NCBI GenBank assembly: GCA_948435975.1
Contig: CAOJHG010000127.1
Location: forward strand, 1 to 6,585
Length of the DNA stretch: 6,585 nucleotides
Reading direction: 5' to 3'
From: an uncultured Oscillibacter sp.
GTDB lineage: Bacteria; Bacillota; Clostridia; Oscillospirales; Oscillospiraceae
The notes under the pieces were generated by a model, which saw only the letters and a list, made by a program, of their open reading frames with translations, searched no databases and was not told the origin of the DNA. Positions 1-6,580 of the stretch are shown piece after piece. How positions within the stretch are numbered: position 1 is the stretch's first letter; each line of letters starts with the position of its first letter. The position numbers and the translations under genes are program-made.

Positions 1-1529
1 TGCTGGACCGCATAGATGCGGATTTTCTGCGGGACGAGGAAACCATGGAGGCTGCCCGCGGCGTGCTTCTCGGGAAACAGGGCAGCGCACGGCTACAACA
101 GTTGGTACGGAAGCTGAATCTGCAAAGCCCGGTCTCCAGCGAGTTCATCCTGAGCGACCTGAATGGAAGCATCCTGGCGGCCTCCTTCCCTGGAAGCACC
201 CTCTCATCCTATTTGATGAACTACAACGCCGCCATATGCTATCACGCCCGGGACTGTGGGGAAAACGGGATTTACCGCTCCGTCTATTATGACAACAGCA
301 CCTATTCCGACCGCATGTTTGTGAAACCGGTCTATCAGGGTACAAGGCTCCTTGGCTTTCTGACGCTGTACCTCTCCGGGGCCGGGTGGAACTACTCCCT
401 CTCCGACACCAATTTCGACGGCGTAATCACCGACCCCCGCGGCAATGTCCTGTACAGCAGCAAGCAGGCGTTTGCCTCTGTAGACAACAAATTCAGCGGC
501 GGCCGCCATGGTTCCGTGGAGCTCAACGGCCTGCGTTACTGGATTCTTGGCGAGGCGGCCGCGGACGGGAGCGCCATGGTCTATTCCCTGGTCTACTATC
601 CCCGGAACGGCGCCCTGACCGCGGGACTGCTTGCCCTGGCTCTTGCAGCGGCGGCCTGGTATGTCACGGCAAGGCATGTGTTCGCGCTGATGGCCAACCG
701 GAACGCCGCCAGCATCGAGCATCTTGTCCAGGAGCTTCGCTATATACGCAAGACGGACTCCGGACACCGCATTGAGATGGACAGCGATGACGAATTCGGA
801 GAGGTAGCCCATCAGACAAACTATATGCTGGACGCGCTCAAGGAGCTGAATGAACGGAATACAGAGCTGCTTCGTCGGAGCAACCGGTTTGAGATCGAGC
901 AGCTTACCGCCCAGATGAATCCCCACTTCCTGTACAATACTCTGGAGATCATCCGCGCACTGGCCCTGTATGACGGCGTGAAGGCGGAGCAGGTCATCAC
1001 AGAGCTTACCCAGGTCCTGCGCTATAGTATTGACTTCTCCCGGGACGAGGTGCCCCTCAGCGACGACATTTTTTATATACAGAGCTACCTCAATATCCAG
1101 AAGGTCCGGTTCGGAAGCCGCTTTTATTGTGAGCTGGATATCGCGCCGGAGTGCCTTTCCTGCCTGACGCCCAAGCTCCTTCTTCAGCCGCTTTTGGAGA
1201 ACAGCATCAAGTACGGCTTCCGGAAGGTCATGGAGCTTCATATCCGTGTAGAAGGCCGGTTAGACGGCGGGATGCTCCTGTTTCGTGTGGCGGACGACGG
1301 CGGCGGGATGGAAACGGGAAAGGCGCTGGAATTACAGGAGCAGCTGGCCGCTCATGACCGGAATTCCCCGTCTATTGGCTTGCGGAATTTGTCCCGGCGT
1401 CTGTATTTGAAATATGGGGACAGGAGCGGCATCGAAATCGCCAACGACGAGGGGCGGGGATTCGAGGTGACTGTCCGCATTGAAGAGAGGAGGGACCCGC
1501 GTGTATCAGGTCTTGATTGTGGAGGATGA
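1..1529 (+). CDS. Sensor histidine kinase, YesM/LytS-type (5' end missing)
   Basis: Membrane sensor kinase that should autophosphorylate on His and pass the phosphate to the regulator encoded next door. The frame is open to the left edge (from base 3, without a stop), so the true start lies outside the window. Numbering from the Met at 45: residues 1-186 look extracellular, with a Cache/PAS-like stretch (VITDPRGNVLYSS, about 127-139). One membrane helix spans about 187-210, followed by a HAMP-like region (211-265) and a helical linker. The His_kinase motif QMNPHFLYNTLE puts the phosphoacceptor at H294. A HATPase domain covers about 374-477, with N-box LLENSIKYG (E385, N386), G1 box DDGGGM (417-422) and a GLRN motif near 445. 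A first membrane helix is expected upstream of the window, as in YesM kinases. The last residues are read through the next gene's ribosome binding site and start. Class is confident; the ligand is unknown. Confidence 0.93.
   Translation, partial: LDRIDADFLRDEETMEAARGVLLGKQGSARLQQLVRKLNLQSPVSSEFILSDLNGSILAASFPGSTLSSYLMNYNAAICYHARDCGENGIYRSVYYDNSTYSDRMFVKPVYQGTRLLGFLTLYLSGAGWNYSLSDTNFDGVITDPRGNVLYSSKQAFASVDNKFSGGRHGSVELNGLRYWILGEAAADGSAMVYSLVYYPRNGALTAGLLALALAAAAWYVTARHVFALMANRNAASIEHLVQELRYIRKTDSGHRIEMDSDDEFGEVAHQTNYMLDALKELNERNTELLRRSNRFEIEQLTAQMNPHFLYNTLEIIRALALYDGVKAEQVITELTQVLRYSIDFSRDEVPLSDDIFYIQSYLNIQKVRFGSRFYCELDIAPECLSCLTPKLLLQPLLENSIKYGFRKVMELHIRVEGRLDGGMLLFRVADDGGGMETGKALELQEQLAAHDRNSPSIGLRNLSRRLYLKYGDRSGIEIANDEGRGFEVTVRIEERRDPRVSGLDCGG
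1488..1493 (+). promoter_or_regulatory. Shine-Dalgarno site deciding the regulator start
   Basis: AGGAGG lies inside the end of the kinase gene, 7 nt before GTG at 1501. A longer in-frame opening from TTG at 1480 has no ribosome binding site before it and would add seven residues ahead of the conserved first REC beta strand. GTG 1501 is therefore the preferred start. Confidence 0.85.
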
Positions 1530-2301
1530 GGAGATCATTCGGAAGGGACTCGTTTATACCATCCCCTGGAGCGAGATGGATTGCGTTGTGGTGGGAGAAG
1601 CTGCCAACGGGGTGGAAGGGACTGCCCAAATCGAAAAGCTCCGCCCGGATATCGTGCTGGTGGATATCAACATGCCGGTAAAGGACGGACTGGAGATGCT
1701 TCGGGAGACCATCAGCCAGCACCATTTCTCCGCCGTCATCCTCTCGGGCTACTCCAGCTTTGACTACGCGAAAACCGCCATGCACCTGGGCGTTACGGAA
1801 TACCTTCTCAAGCCCATCAACCGGGAGGAACTGCGGAAAGCCGTGGAAAACGCCAAGCAGCGGCAGGAGATGCGCCATGCCTGGGTGGACCGCCGGCAGG
1901 AAAAAGGGGAGCTGCTTCATATACAGCTTTTGGATAAAGCGGTGGACGAGGAGACAGACCAGATTGCAGGCCAGATGCTGGCGTTCATTGAGCAGCATTT
2001 CAGCGAGAAGATCGTGATGCAGGATGTGGTCAGCCATTTGAATTACAGCGAGACCTTTCTGAACAAGCGCTTCAAAAAAGTAACCGGCATGACCTTTACA
2101 GAATACCTGAACCGGTTCCGCATTCAAAAGGCCGTGGAGATTTTGAAGGACGAGAGCATTTCTTCCCCGGAGGCCGGCTATCTCTGCGGATTCAGCACGC
2201 CGAAATATTTTAAGGACGTCTTCCGCAAATACGTGGGATGCACCCCAAAGGAATACCGTGAAGCCGCCCGGAGCCGAAAGAAAGAGCCCGAGGTCCCATA
2301 A
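1501..2301 (+). CDS. Response regulator, REC plus AraC-type DNA-binding domain (YesN-like, short form)
   Basis: Cytoplasmic transcription factor, the probable partner of the overlapping kinase. With the GTG start it has 266 residues. The REC domain (about 1-122) shows the acidic pocket D9/E10, phosphoacceptor D55 in VDINMPVKDG, the switch residue S82 in ILSGYSSFDYA, and the conserved K104 in YLLKPIN. A charged linker (about 123-155) leads to a two-helix-turn-helix AraC/XylS domain (about 158-257), ending in the family signature region GFSTPKYFKDVFRKYVGCTPKEYR. The domain order matches YesN. The length is about half that of many YesN proteins because the central region is nearly absent. The gene begins 29 nt before the kinase stop, so the two are probably translationally coupled. 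The likely target is the convergent ABC importer operon, inferred from neighbourhood only. Confidence 0.95.
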   Translation: MYQVLIVEDEEIIRKGLVYTIPWSEMDCVVVGEAANGVEGTAQIEKLRPDIVLVDINMPVKDGLEMLRETISQHHFSAVILSGYSSFDYAKTAMHLGVTEYLLKPINREELRKAVENAKQRQEMRHAWVDRRQEKGELLHIQLLDKAVDEETDQIAGQMLAFIEQHFSEKIVMQDVVSHLNYSETFLNKRFKKVTGMTFTEYLNRFRIQKAVEILKDESISSPEAGYLCGFSTPKYFKDVFRKYVGCTPKEYREAARSRKKEPEVP

Positions 2302-2322
2302 GGATCTCAGGCTCCTTCTTTT
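2277..2322. terminator. Probable bidirectional rho-independent terminator
   Basis: The left arm at 2277-2292 and right arm at 2306-2321 pair at 14 of 16 positions around a 13-nt loop. The right arm ends in CTTTT (2318-2322). The left arm contains AAAGAAAG, so the minus strand also reads a pyrimidine-rich CTTTCTTT after the stem. The hairpin includes the stop codon of the response regulator gene (TAA, 2299-2301) and lies 70 nt beyond the stop of the convergent binding-protein gene. It can therefore serve both operons. The T-runs are short or built into the stem, so termination strength is uncertain. Confidence 0.65.
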
Positions 2323-2391
2323 GGAGCGGCCACTCTGCCTGGGGAACGGCGGGGAGGCCGGGAAGCGGTGCTTTTTCAGGGGAAATCCCGC

Positions 2392-3522
2392 TTAGTGGAG
2401 TTCCGCCCACATGGAATTCCACTTATCCATAATCGCGCTCTTGTTGGCAGCCAGGTATTCAAAGTCCAGGTCCACCAGGCCCAGCGTACTGTCATCGGGC
2501 AGGCCGCAGAGAGACAGATCACACTGGCCGTTGGAACCGCGTCCGGCAGAAACGGCGGCGCGGGCGTCCTGGAATTCAGCGGAGGACAGCAGGTCCATCA
2601 TGGCCTGAGCGGCAGGGAGGTTGGGGGCGTCCTTCACGATGGCAGCGCCTCCAGCCATGGCGGTATTGCCCTCGGACATGTAGATGCACTCCACGTCAGA
2701 CGCGCCGTCGTTGATGAGGGCGGCAACTGTGGATTCGTAGGAGAGGCCCGCCACATACTCGCCGTTGATAACCAGGTTGTAGACGTCCTTGGAGGAGGTG
2801 GTGGAGAAGCTCAGAGGCATGAGCTTAGAGACGTAATCCCAGCTCTTATCGTCATCGAACTCGTCGCCCATGACCGCAAGGATGGTCTGCACCTGCCGCC
2901 AGCCGGAAGAGGTGGAGTCGGGAGCGGCCAGGATAATCTTACCGTTGAGCGCATCATTGAGCAGGTCGCTGTAGCCCTTGATCTCAATGCCGAGCTGGGA
3001 CTCCAGAGCGGTGTTGACGATGAGGCACATGACCTGGACGTCATAGAAGGTGTAATAGCCAGACTCGTCGTGATAGAGCTGCTCCGCGTCGCAGGCGGCG
3101 GTATAGGGCTGAAGGATGTCGTGGTAGGTATCTCCGTCCGCCGCGAACATGCCGCCAATCACCACATCAGCGTCGCACTGTTCATCGCCGCGGATACGGG
3201 TGGCCAGAGTACCGACAGAGTCCGCCTGGATTTCAATTTCACAGTCGGGATAATACTTGTTCCACATATCCACCAGGACTTCCTGCTGGGTCTCTTCCAT
3301 GGTGGTGTAGACGGTAATCTTGCCGGTGATGGTAGAAGGATCGCTGACATAGTAGGGCAGCTCGCTTTCATTGCCGCTGTCTCCCGCTCCGTCTGTGGAG
3401 GGAGTGGAAGTGCCGCTGTCACCGCCGGTAGTAGGAGAGGAATCGCCGCTGTTTCCAGAGCCGCAGGCAGTCAGAGAGAATGCCAGGGCCAGGGTCAAGA
3501 GAATGGATAAAAACTTTTTCAT
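2392..3522 (-). CDS. ABC transporter solute-binding lipoprotein (AfuA/FbpA-like type 2 periplasmic-binding fold)
   Basis: Extracellular, membrane-anchored receptor that captures the substrate and delivers it to the permease encoded upstream. The 376-residue protein begins with a lipoprotein signal (KK, hydrophobic 4-17, lipobox LTAC with C20). A Ser/Gly/Thr/Asp-rich linker follows to about residue 55. The binding domain starts near GKITVYTTMEETQQ (67-80) and continues through DADVVIGGMFAADGD (117-131), NGKIILAAPDSTSSGW (193-208) and GEYVAGLSYEST (254-265). This is the pattern of the AfuA/FbpA group (COG1840-like). At the place where ferric-binding proteins carry a tandem Tyr pair, this protein has SYES (261-264), which argues against iron. 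ATG at 3520-3522 has AGGAGG 9 nt upstream. It is the last gene of the three-gene operon, 56 nt after the permease. Family call is strong; the substrate is unresolved. Confidence 0.92.
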   Translation of the reverse strand: MKKFLSILLTLALAFSLTACGSGNSGDSSPTTGGDSGTSTPSTDGAGDSGNESELPYYVSDPSTITGKITVYTTMEETQQEVLVDMWNKYYPDCEIEIQADSVGTLATRIRGDEQCDADVVIGGMFAADGDTYHDILQPYTAACDAEQLYHDESGYYTFYDVQVMCLIVNTALESQLGIEIKGYSDLLNDALNGKIILAAPDSTSSGWRQVQTILAVMGDEFDDDKSWDYVSKLMPLSFSTTSSKDVYNLVINGEYVAGLSYESTVAALINDGASDVECIYMSEGNTAMAGGAAIVKDAPNLPAAQAMMDLLSSAEFQDARAAVSAGRGSNGQCDLSLCGLPDDSTLGLVDLDFEYLAANKSAIMDKWNSMWAELH

Positions 3523-3531
3523 CTTTCATTT

Positions 3532-3537
3532 CCTCCT
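3532..3537 (-). promoter_or_regulatory. Shine-Dalgarno site of the binding-protein gene
   Basis: The minus strand reads AGGAGG here, 9 nt before ATG at 3522-3520. It sits just downstream of the intercistronic hairpin at 3546-3569 and outside its stem, so it should remain accessible. An ATG at 3529-3527 is closer to the site but out of frame with the lipoprotein signal. Confidence 0.8.
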
Positions 3538-3545
3538 GTTTTTAT

Positions 3546-3569
3546 AATAATGCTTCCCCAAGCACTATT
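3546..3569 (-). promoter_or_regulatory. Intercistronic RNA hairpin between permease and binding-protein genes
   Basis: In the minus-strand transcript, arms at 3569-3560 and 3555-3546 pair over 10 positions (nine Watson-Crick, one G-U) around a GGGG loop. On the plus strand the wobble becomes an A-C mismatch, so the structure fits minus-strand RNA better. No U-run follows; the next bases are A-rich and lead into the ribosome binding site, so it is not a standard terminator. A role in protecting the downstream mRNA, so that more binding protein than permease is made, is inferred by analogy with other importer operons. Confidence 0.55.
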
Positions 3570-3578
3570 TCGATGGGA

Positions 3579-5228
3579 TCACATCTGGACGTTGTCCAAG
3601 TCTGTGAAGTGCAGGTAGACGACCAGGCAGAGGGTGGTCAGGAGCATGGTGATGACTGCGAAGACCGCCGCGACGCCATAGGTGCCGTTGACAATGGCGG
3701 CGTAGGTGCTCAGCGTCAGTGTGATGGTGCGGTTGTTGTACAGAATGACGCCGGAGGACATTTCCGTAATGATGGATACAAAGCTCAGCACCGCGCCGGA
3801 AATAATGCCGCTTCCCATCATGGGCACCGTGATTTTGACAAAGGCGGACAGGCGGGGGGCTCCCAGGCTCAGCGCCGCTTCCTCGATGGATACAGGAATT
3901 TTCATCATGGCGGCAGTTGCTGACCGGCTGGTGAAGGGCATACGGCGGATTGCCAGGGCAATGACCATGATGCCGATGGTTCCGGTGAAGGCCAGGGGCT
4001 TGCGGGAGAAGGCCAGGATCAGGGAAATGCCGATAACCGCGCCGGGCATGATATAGGGCATCATGGAGATGGTGTCAATGGTGTGGTTCAGGAGATTGCC
4101 CCGGCGGACCACCAAATAGGCGATCAGGACGGCAATGACTACGATGATGGCCAAGGTGATGACGCTGATGAGAAGGGTGTTATAGATGGAGCGGGTGAGG
4201 AGCTTCTGCATGGCCTTTTGGTAGTTTTTCAGGGAGTAGCCGGGCTGTAGGATGGTATTGTTATAGTTGCGGAAGGACATGTTGACGATGTAGAGCTGCG
4301 GCAGCATGGCCACGCCTACCAGGATGTAGCAGAAGGCATGCATCAGAAAGCCGCTGAGCCTGCGGGGGGTTTTCGGGTCGATGGGATGCAGGGAGTTGAT
4401 GGTAAACTTGAAGTGGCTGGTGGCGGCCTTCTGAATGATGAAGATAACGGCGGTGACCACGACGGCAATCACGCTGGTTGCGGCGGCGAAGTGGTAGTTG
4501 GAGCCGTTCTCGCCCAGGAACTGGTTGTAAATCAGAACAGGGAAGGTACTGTAGCCCCGGCCAATCAGCGCGGGCGTGCCGAAATCTGCGAAGGAGCGCA
4601 TGAACACCAGCAGGGCGCCGGCCAGAATCGTGGGCATGGTCAAGGCCATCGTCACCCGCTTGAAACGGTCCAGGCCCTTGCAGCCCATGCTCTCGGCAGC
4701 TTCCAGAAGGGAATTGTCGATGTCACGGAATGCGCCGTTCATATAAATGACAATCAGTGGGAACAGCTTGAGCACCTGGACGAAGACAATGCCGCCGAAG
4801 CCATAAATCGAGACCGTGGGCAGGCCCAGGGAGGCGATGAACTTTGTTATCAGACCGGAGTTGCCCAGAAGCAGAATCCACGCATACGCGCCGATGAAGG
4901 GGGCGGACATGGTGCAGAGGAGGCACAGGATCAGCAGGATTTTCCGCCCTTTGAGCGTATAGAACGAGTAGAAGTATGAAAAGGGGATACCGATCAGCAG
5001 GGAGATCACTGTGACGGCAATGGCAATCTTTACGCTGTTGAAAATGGAGACGTAGTAATAGGACTTGCCGAAAAACTCCTGAAATGCGTCCAGGGTAAAT
5101 TCGCCGTTGGTGTATACGGATTCGATCAGGAGACGGCCGATGGGGTAGACCAGGAAGAACAGGAAAAGCGCCAGCAGGCATAGGGAAATGACGCTCCAGA
5201 TGTCGAAGCGGGATTTCTGTGTGCTCAT
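3579..5228 (-). CDS. ABC transporter permease, fused double MetI-type (FbpB/AfuB-like)
   Basis: Integral membrane protein forming the import channel. At 549 residues it is a tandem of two permease halves, the usual size for FbpB/AfuB-type fused permeases. About twelve hydrophobic segments can be drawn (near 12-34, 62-84, 97-121, 144-164, 201-222, 246-266, 295-317, 350-373, 385-407, 413-428, 471-491, 513-537). Each half carries an EAA coupling loop that docks on the ATPase: EAAESMGCKGLDRFKRV (176-192) and EAALSLGAPRLSAFVKI (450-466). With both halves in one chain, a single permease should pair with two ATPase copies. The start is ATG at 5228-5226, overlapping the ATPase stop as ATGA, with GGAGGT 6 nt upstream. 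Family and role are certain; the family is often auto-labelled 'iron permease', which does not establish the substrate. Confidence 0.95.
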   Translation of the reverse strand: MSTQKSRFDIWSVISLCLLALFLFFLVYPIGRLLIESVYTNGEFTLDAFQEFFGKSYYYVSIFNSVKIAIAVTVISLLIGIPFSYFYSFYTLKGRKILLILCLLCTMSAPFIGAYAWILLLGNSGLITKFIASLGLPTVSIYGFGGIVFVQVLKLFPLIVIYMNGAFRDIDNSLLEAAESMGCKGLDRFKRVTMALTMPTILAGALLVFMRSFADFGTPALIGRGYSTFPVLIYNQFLGENGSNYHFAAATSVIAVVVTAVIFIIQKAATSHFKFTINSLHPIDPKTPRRLSGFLMHAFCYILVGVAMLPQLYIVNMSFRNYNNTILQPGYSLKNYQKAMQKLLTRSIYNTLLISVITLAIIVVIAVLIAYLVVRRGNLLNHTIDTISMMPYIMPGAVIGISLILAFSRKPLAFTGTIGIMVIALAIRRMPFTSRSATAAMMKIPVSIEEAALSLGAPRLSAFVKITVPMMGSGIISGAVLSFVSIITEMSSGVILYNNRTITLTLSTYAAIVNGTYGVAAVFAVITMLLTTLCLVVYLHFTDLDNVQM

Positions 5229-6358
5229 GTTCCCACCTCCGGAATGTCCACGCTGTTTTTCACACCGGTCATCAGGCTCAGGGACGTTTCCTTATCAAAT
5301 ACATTCGCTTTTCCGGCGTTCACGGTAAGGACGATGGGGCTGCCGGGCTGGATAATGGAATCAATTTCGGACTCCTGAATGATCTCCACCTCCTCGCCGG
5401 TCTCCAACTGGGCGAAATAGTGCGTGTTGGGCCCCAGGAAAACGCTGTCTTGAACGATAGCCTTCAAGCCCTCGGCGCTCTCGCTGGCGTGCTGCACCTT
5501 GAATTCCTCTGGCCGGATGGAGAGGGTCACTTCCTTTTCACCTGCGGCCTCAGGGCGGATTGTGCGGAAGGGAAGACGGTAGCTGCCGCAGAGGGTGATG
5601 TACGTCTGGCCGTTTTCCGTGGACATCTGGCCGGGAACCAGATTCGTCTTGCCGATAAAGGTGGCGACAAACACATCGGCGGGGCGCTGGTAAATATTAT
5701 CCGGCCTGCCGCAGTGGTGGATCACGCCATCCTTCATAACGGCGATCCGGTCAGAAATGGCCATGGCTTCTTCCTGGTCGTGGGTGACATAAACAGTGGT
5801 AATGCCGACCTCGTGCTGAATGCGCTTGATGACGGTGCGCATCTCTACACGCAGCTTCGCGTCCAGATTGGAAAGGGGCTCATCCATCAGCAGGACGTCC
5901 GGTTCAATGACCAGGGCCCGGGCCAGGGCGATGCGCTGCTGCTGGCCGCCGGAAAGCTGCTCAGGCATCCGGTCGGCGTAGGCGTCCACGTGGACCAGCT
6001 TCATAAATTTGCTGGCCTCTTCGTGCATTTTGTCCTTTGGCATATTTCGGTACTTCAGGCCGAATTCCACGTTTTTTCGGACAGTCAGGTTTGGGAAGAT
6101 GGCGTAGTTCTGGAAGACCATGCCAATGCCCCGCTTGCCTGGCTCCATGCGGTTGATCTCCTTGTCGTTGAAACGGAAGGACCCGCCCTCGATGCTGTTG
6201 AATCCAGCAATCATGCGCAGAAGGGTGGTCTTGCCGCAGCCAGAGGGTCCCAGCAGGGTAAAAAACTCTCCATTGGCGATTTTTACGGAAAGGCCGGGAA
6301 TGACGGTCACGCTGCCATACTTCTTCACCGCGTTTTCGATGGAAATGGTAACACTCAT
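5225..6358 (-). CDS. ABC transporter ATP-binding protein (FbpC/PotA-like, with TOBE-type C-terminus)
   Basis: Cytoplasmic ATPase that powers the importer, working as a dimer on the two EAA loops of the permease. All 377 residues are present, with every catalytic motif intact: Walker A GPSGCGKTT (37-45), Q-loop Q83 in VFQNYAIFPNLTV, signature LSGGQQQR (135-142), Walker B VLLMDEP (155-161), D-loop SNLDA (163-167) and switch H193 in VTHDQEEA. The region PDNIYQRPADVFVATFIG (219-236) leads into a regulatory TOBE-like extension (about 240-360, including LSIRPEEFKV). This extension distinguishes it from short ThiQ-type ATPases and places it with FbpC, PotA and CysA relatives. ATG 6358-6356 is preceded by GGGGAG at 5 nt spacing. 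It is the first gene of the operon, and its stop overlaps the permease start (ATGA). Confidence 0.96.
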   Translation of the reverse strand: MSVTISIENAVKKYGSVTVIPGLSVKIANGEFFTLLGPSGCGKTTLLRMIAGFNSIEGGSFRFNDKEINRMEPGKRGIGMVFQNYAIFPNLTVRKNVEFGLKYRNMPKDKMHEEASKFMKLVHVDAYADRMPEQLSGGQQQRIALARALVIEPDVLLMDEPLSNLDAKLRVEMRTVIKRIQHEVGITTVYVTHDQEEAMAISDRIAVMKDGVIHHCGRPDNIYQRPADVFVATFIGKTNLVPGQMSTENGQTYITLCGSYRLPFRTIRPEAAGEKEVTLSIRPEEFKVQHASESAEGLKAIVQDSVFLGPNTHYFAQLETGEEVEIIQESEIDSIIQPGSPIVLTVNAGKANVFDKETSLSLMTGVKNSVDIPEVGT

Positions 6359-6455
6359 AAATGCTCCCCCCGCATTGATAAAATGATGATATCAGGCGGC
6401 CCCCTGTCCGCGCTGCCGCTGGATGGATACCCGTTATGAAGAACGGCGTTTGATT
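6359..6455 (-). promoter_or_regulatory. Predicted 5' leader of the ABC operon
   Basis: If transcription starts about 7 nt after the -10 element, the leader is about 95 nt. It contains a small perfect dyad, five pairs with a six-base loop (6431-6446), and a possible weaker five-pair stem (6396-6400 with 6415-6419). The ATPase ribosome binding site is a G-run ending in GGGGAG (6364-6369). I recognise no known riboswitch and no T-run that would make an attenuator. Confidence 0.35.
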
Positions 6456-6461
6456 GTCTCT

Positions 6462-6467
6462 ATTATA
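6462..6467 (-). promoter_or_regulatory. -10 element (TATAAT) of the ABC operon promoter
   Basis: The minus strand reads TTTGTATATAATAGAGAC here, containing a perfect TATAAT about 98 nt before the ATPase start. At 17-nt spacing the would-be -35 hexamer is TAGCAT (6485-6490), and nearby spacings are no better. A nearer-consensus TTGACC (6510-6515) is 42 nt away, too far to serve. A perfect -10 with a poor -35 is typical of activator-dependent promoters, which would suit control by the AraC-type regulator. Transcription start is not proven. Confidence 0.5.
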
Positions 6468-6564
6468 TACAAAGCGCAGCCGCTATGCTACCCAAAATTT
6501 CGTTCAAAAGGTCAAAAAAGAAAACAAAATCCTGAGCGGCCGGAAAAATGGCAAATCGTCCTCC

Positions 6565-6580
6565 TGTAAAATTGTGTAAA
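6565..6580 (-). repeat. Tandem TTTACA direct repeat, possible regulator binding site
   Basis: The minus strand reads TTTACA, CAAT, TTTACA: two exact hexamers spaced one helical turn (10 bp) apart, at the right edge of the window and about 110-125 nt upstream of the predicted transcription start. The hexamer and 4-nt spacer fit the Bacillus PhoP-box pattern (TT(A/T/C)ACA repeats). Only two copies are visible and the surroundings are AT-rich, so chance is possible. More copies could lie beyond 6585. Confidence 0.3.

Noticed and set aside
204..1241. Long minus-strand open frame (345 codons) opposite the kinase gene
   Set aside because: It lies wholly inside a gene with clear kinase motifs on the plus strand, shows no recognisable domain, and is the kind of shadow frame that GC-biased third positions create.
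2363..2393. AAGCGG/CCGCTT inverted repeat at the end of the binding-protein gene as a second terminator
   Set aside because: Only six pairs with a 19-nt loop and no T-run in either direction; the 2277-2322 hairpin is far better.
2368..3510. Long plus-strand open frame (380 codons) opposite the binding-protein gene
   Set aside because: The minus strand encodes a lipoprotein with a signal peptide, lipobox and ribosome binding site. The plus frame has low-complexity G/V/H/D-rich composition typical of antisense shadows.
4338..4979. Plus-strand open frame inside the permease gene
   Set aside because: Rich in Gln, Gly, His and Glu with no hydrophobic core or motif. It mirrors the transmembrane permease on the other strand.
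2392..6358. Thiamine importer (ThiBPQ) assignment
   Set aside because: ThiQ ATPases are short, about 230 residues, without a TOBE-like extension. The ATPase here is 377 residues with one. No thiamine riboswitch was recognised in the leader.
5219..6439. Long plus-strand open frame (406 codons) opposite the ATPase gene
   Set aside because: It covers a complete ABC ATPase with every motif intact on the minus strand, so it is an antisense shadow.
6549..6563. Possible catabolite-response (cre) site around ATGGCAAATCGTCC
   Set aside because: The CG core is offset by one base from the TGNAANCGNTNNCA pattern and the right half does not match.
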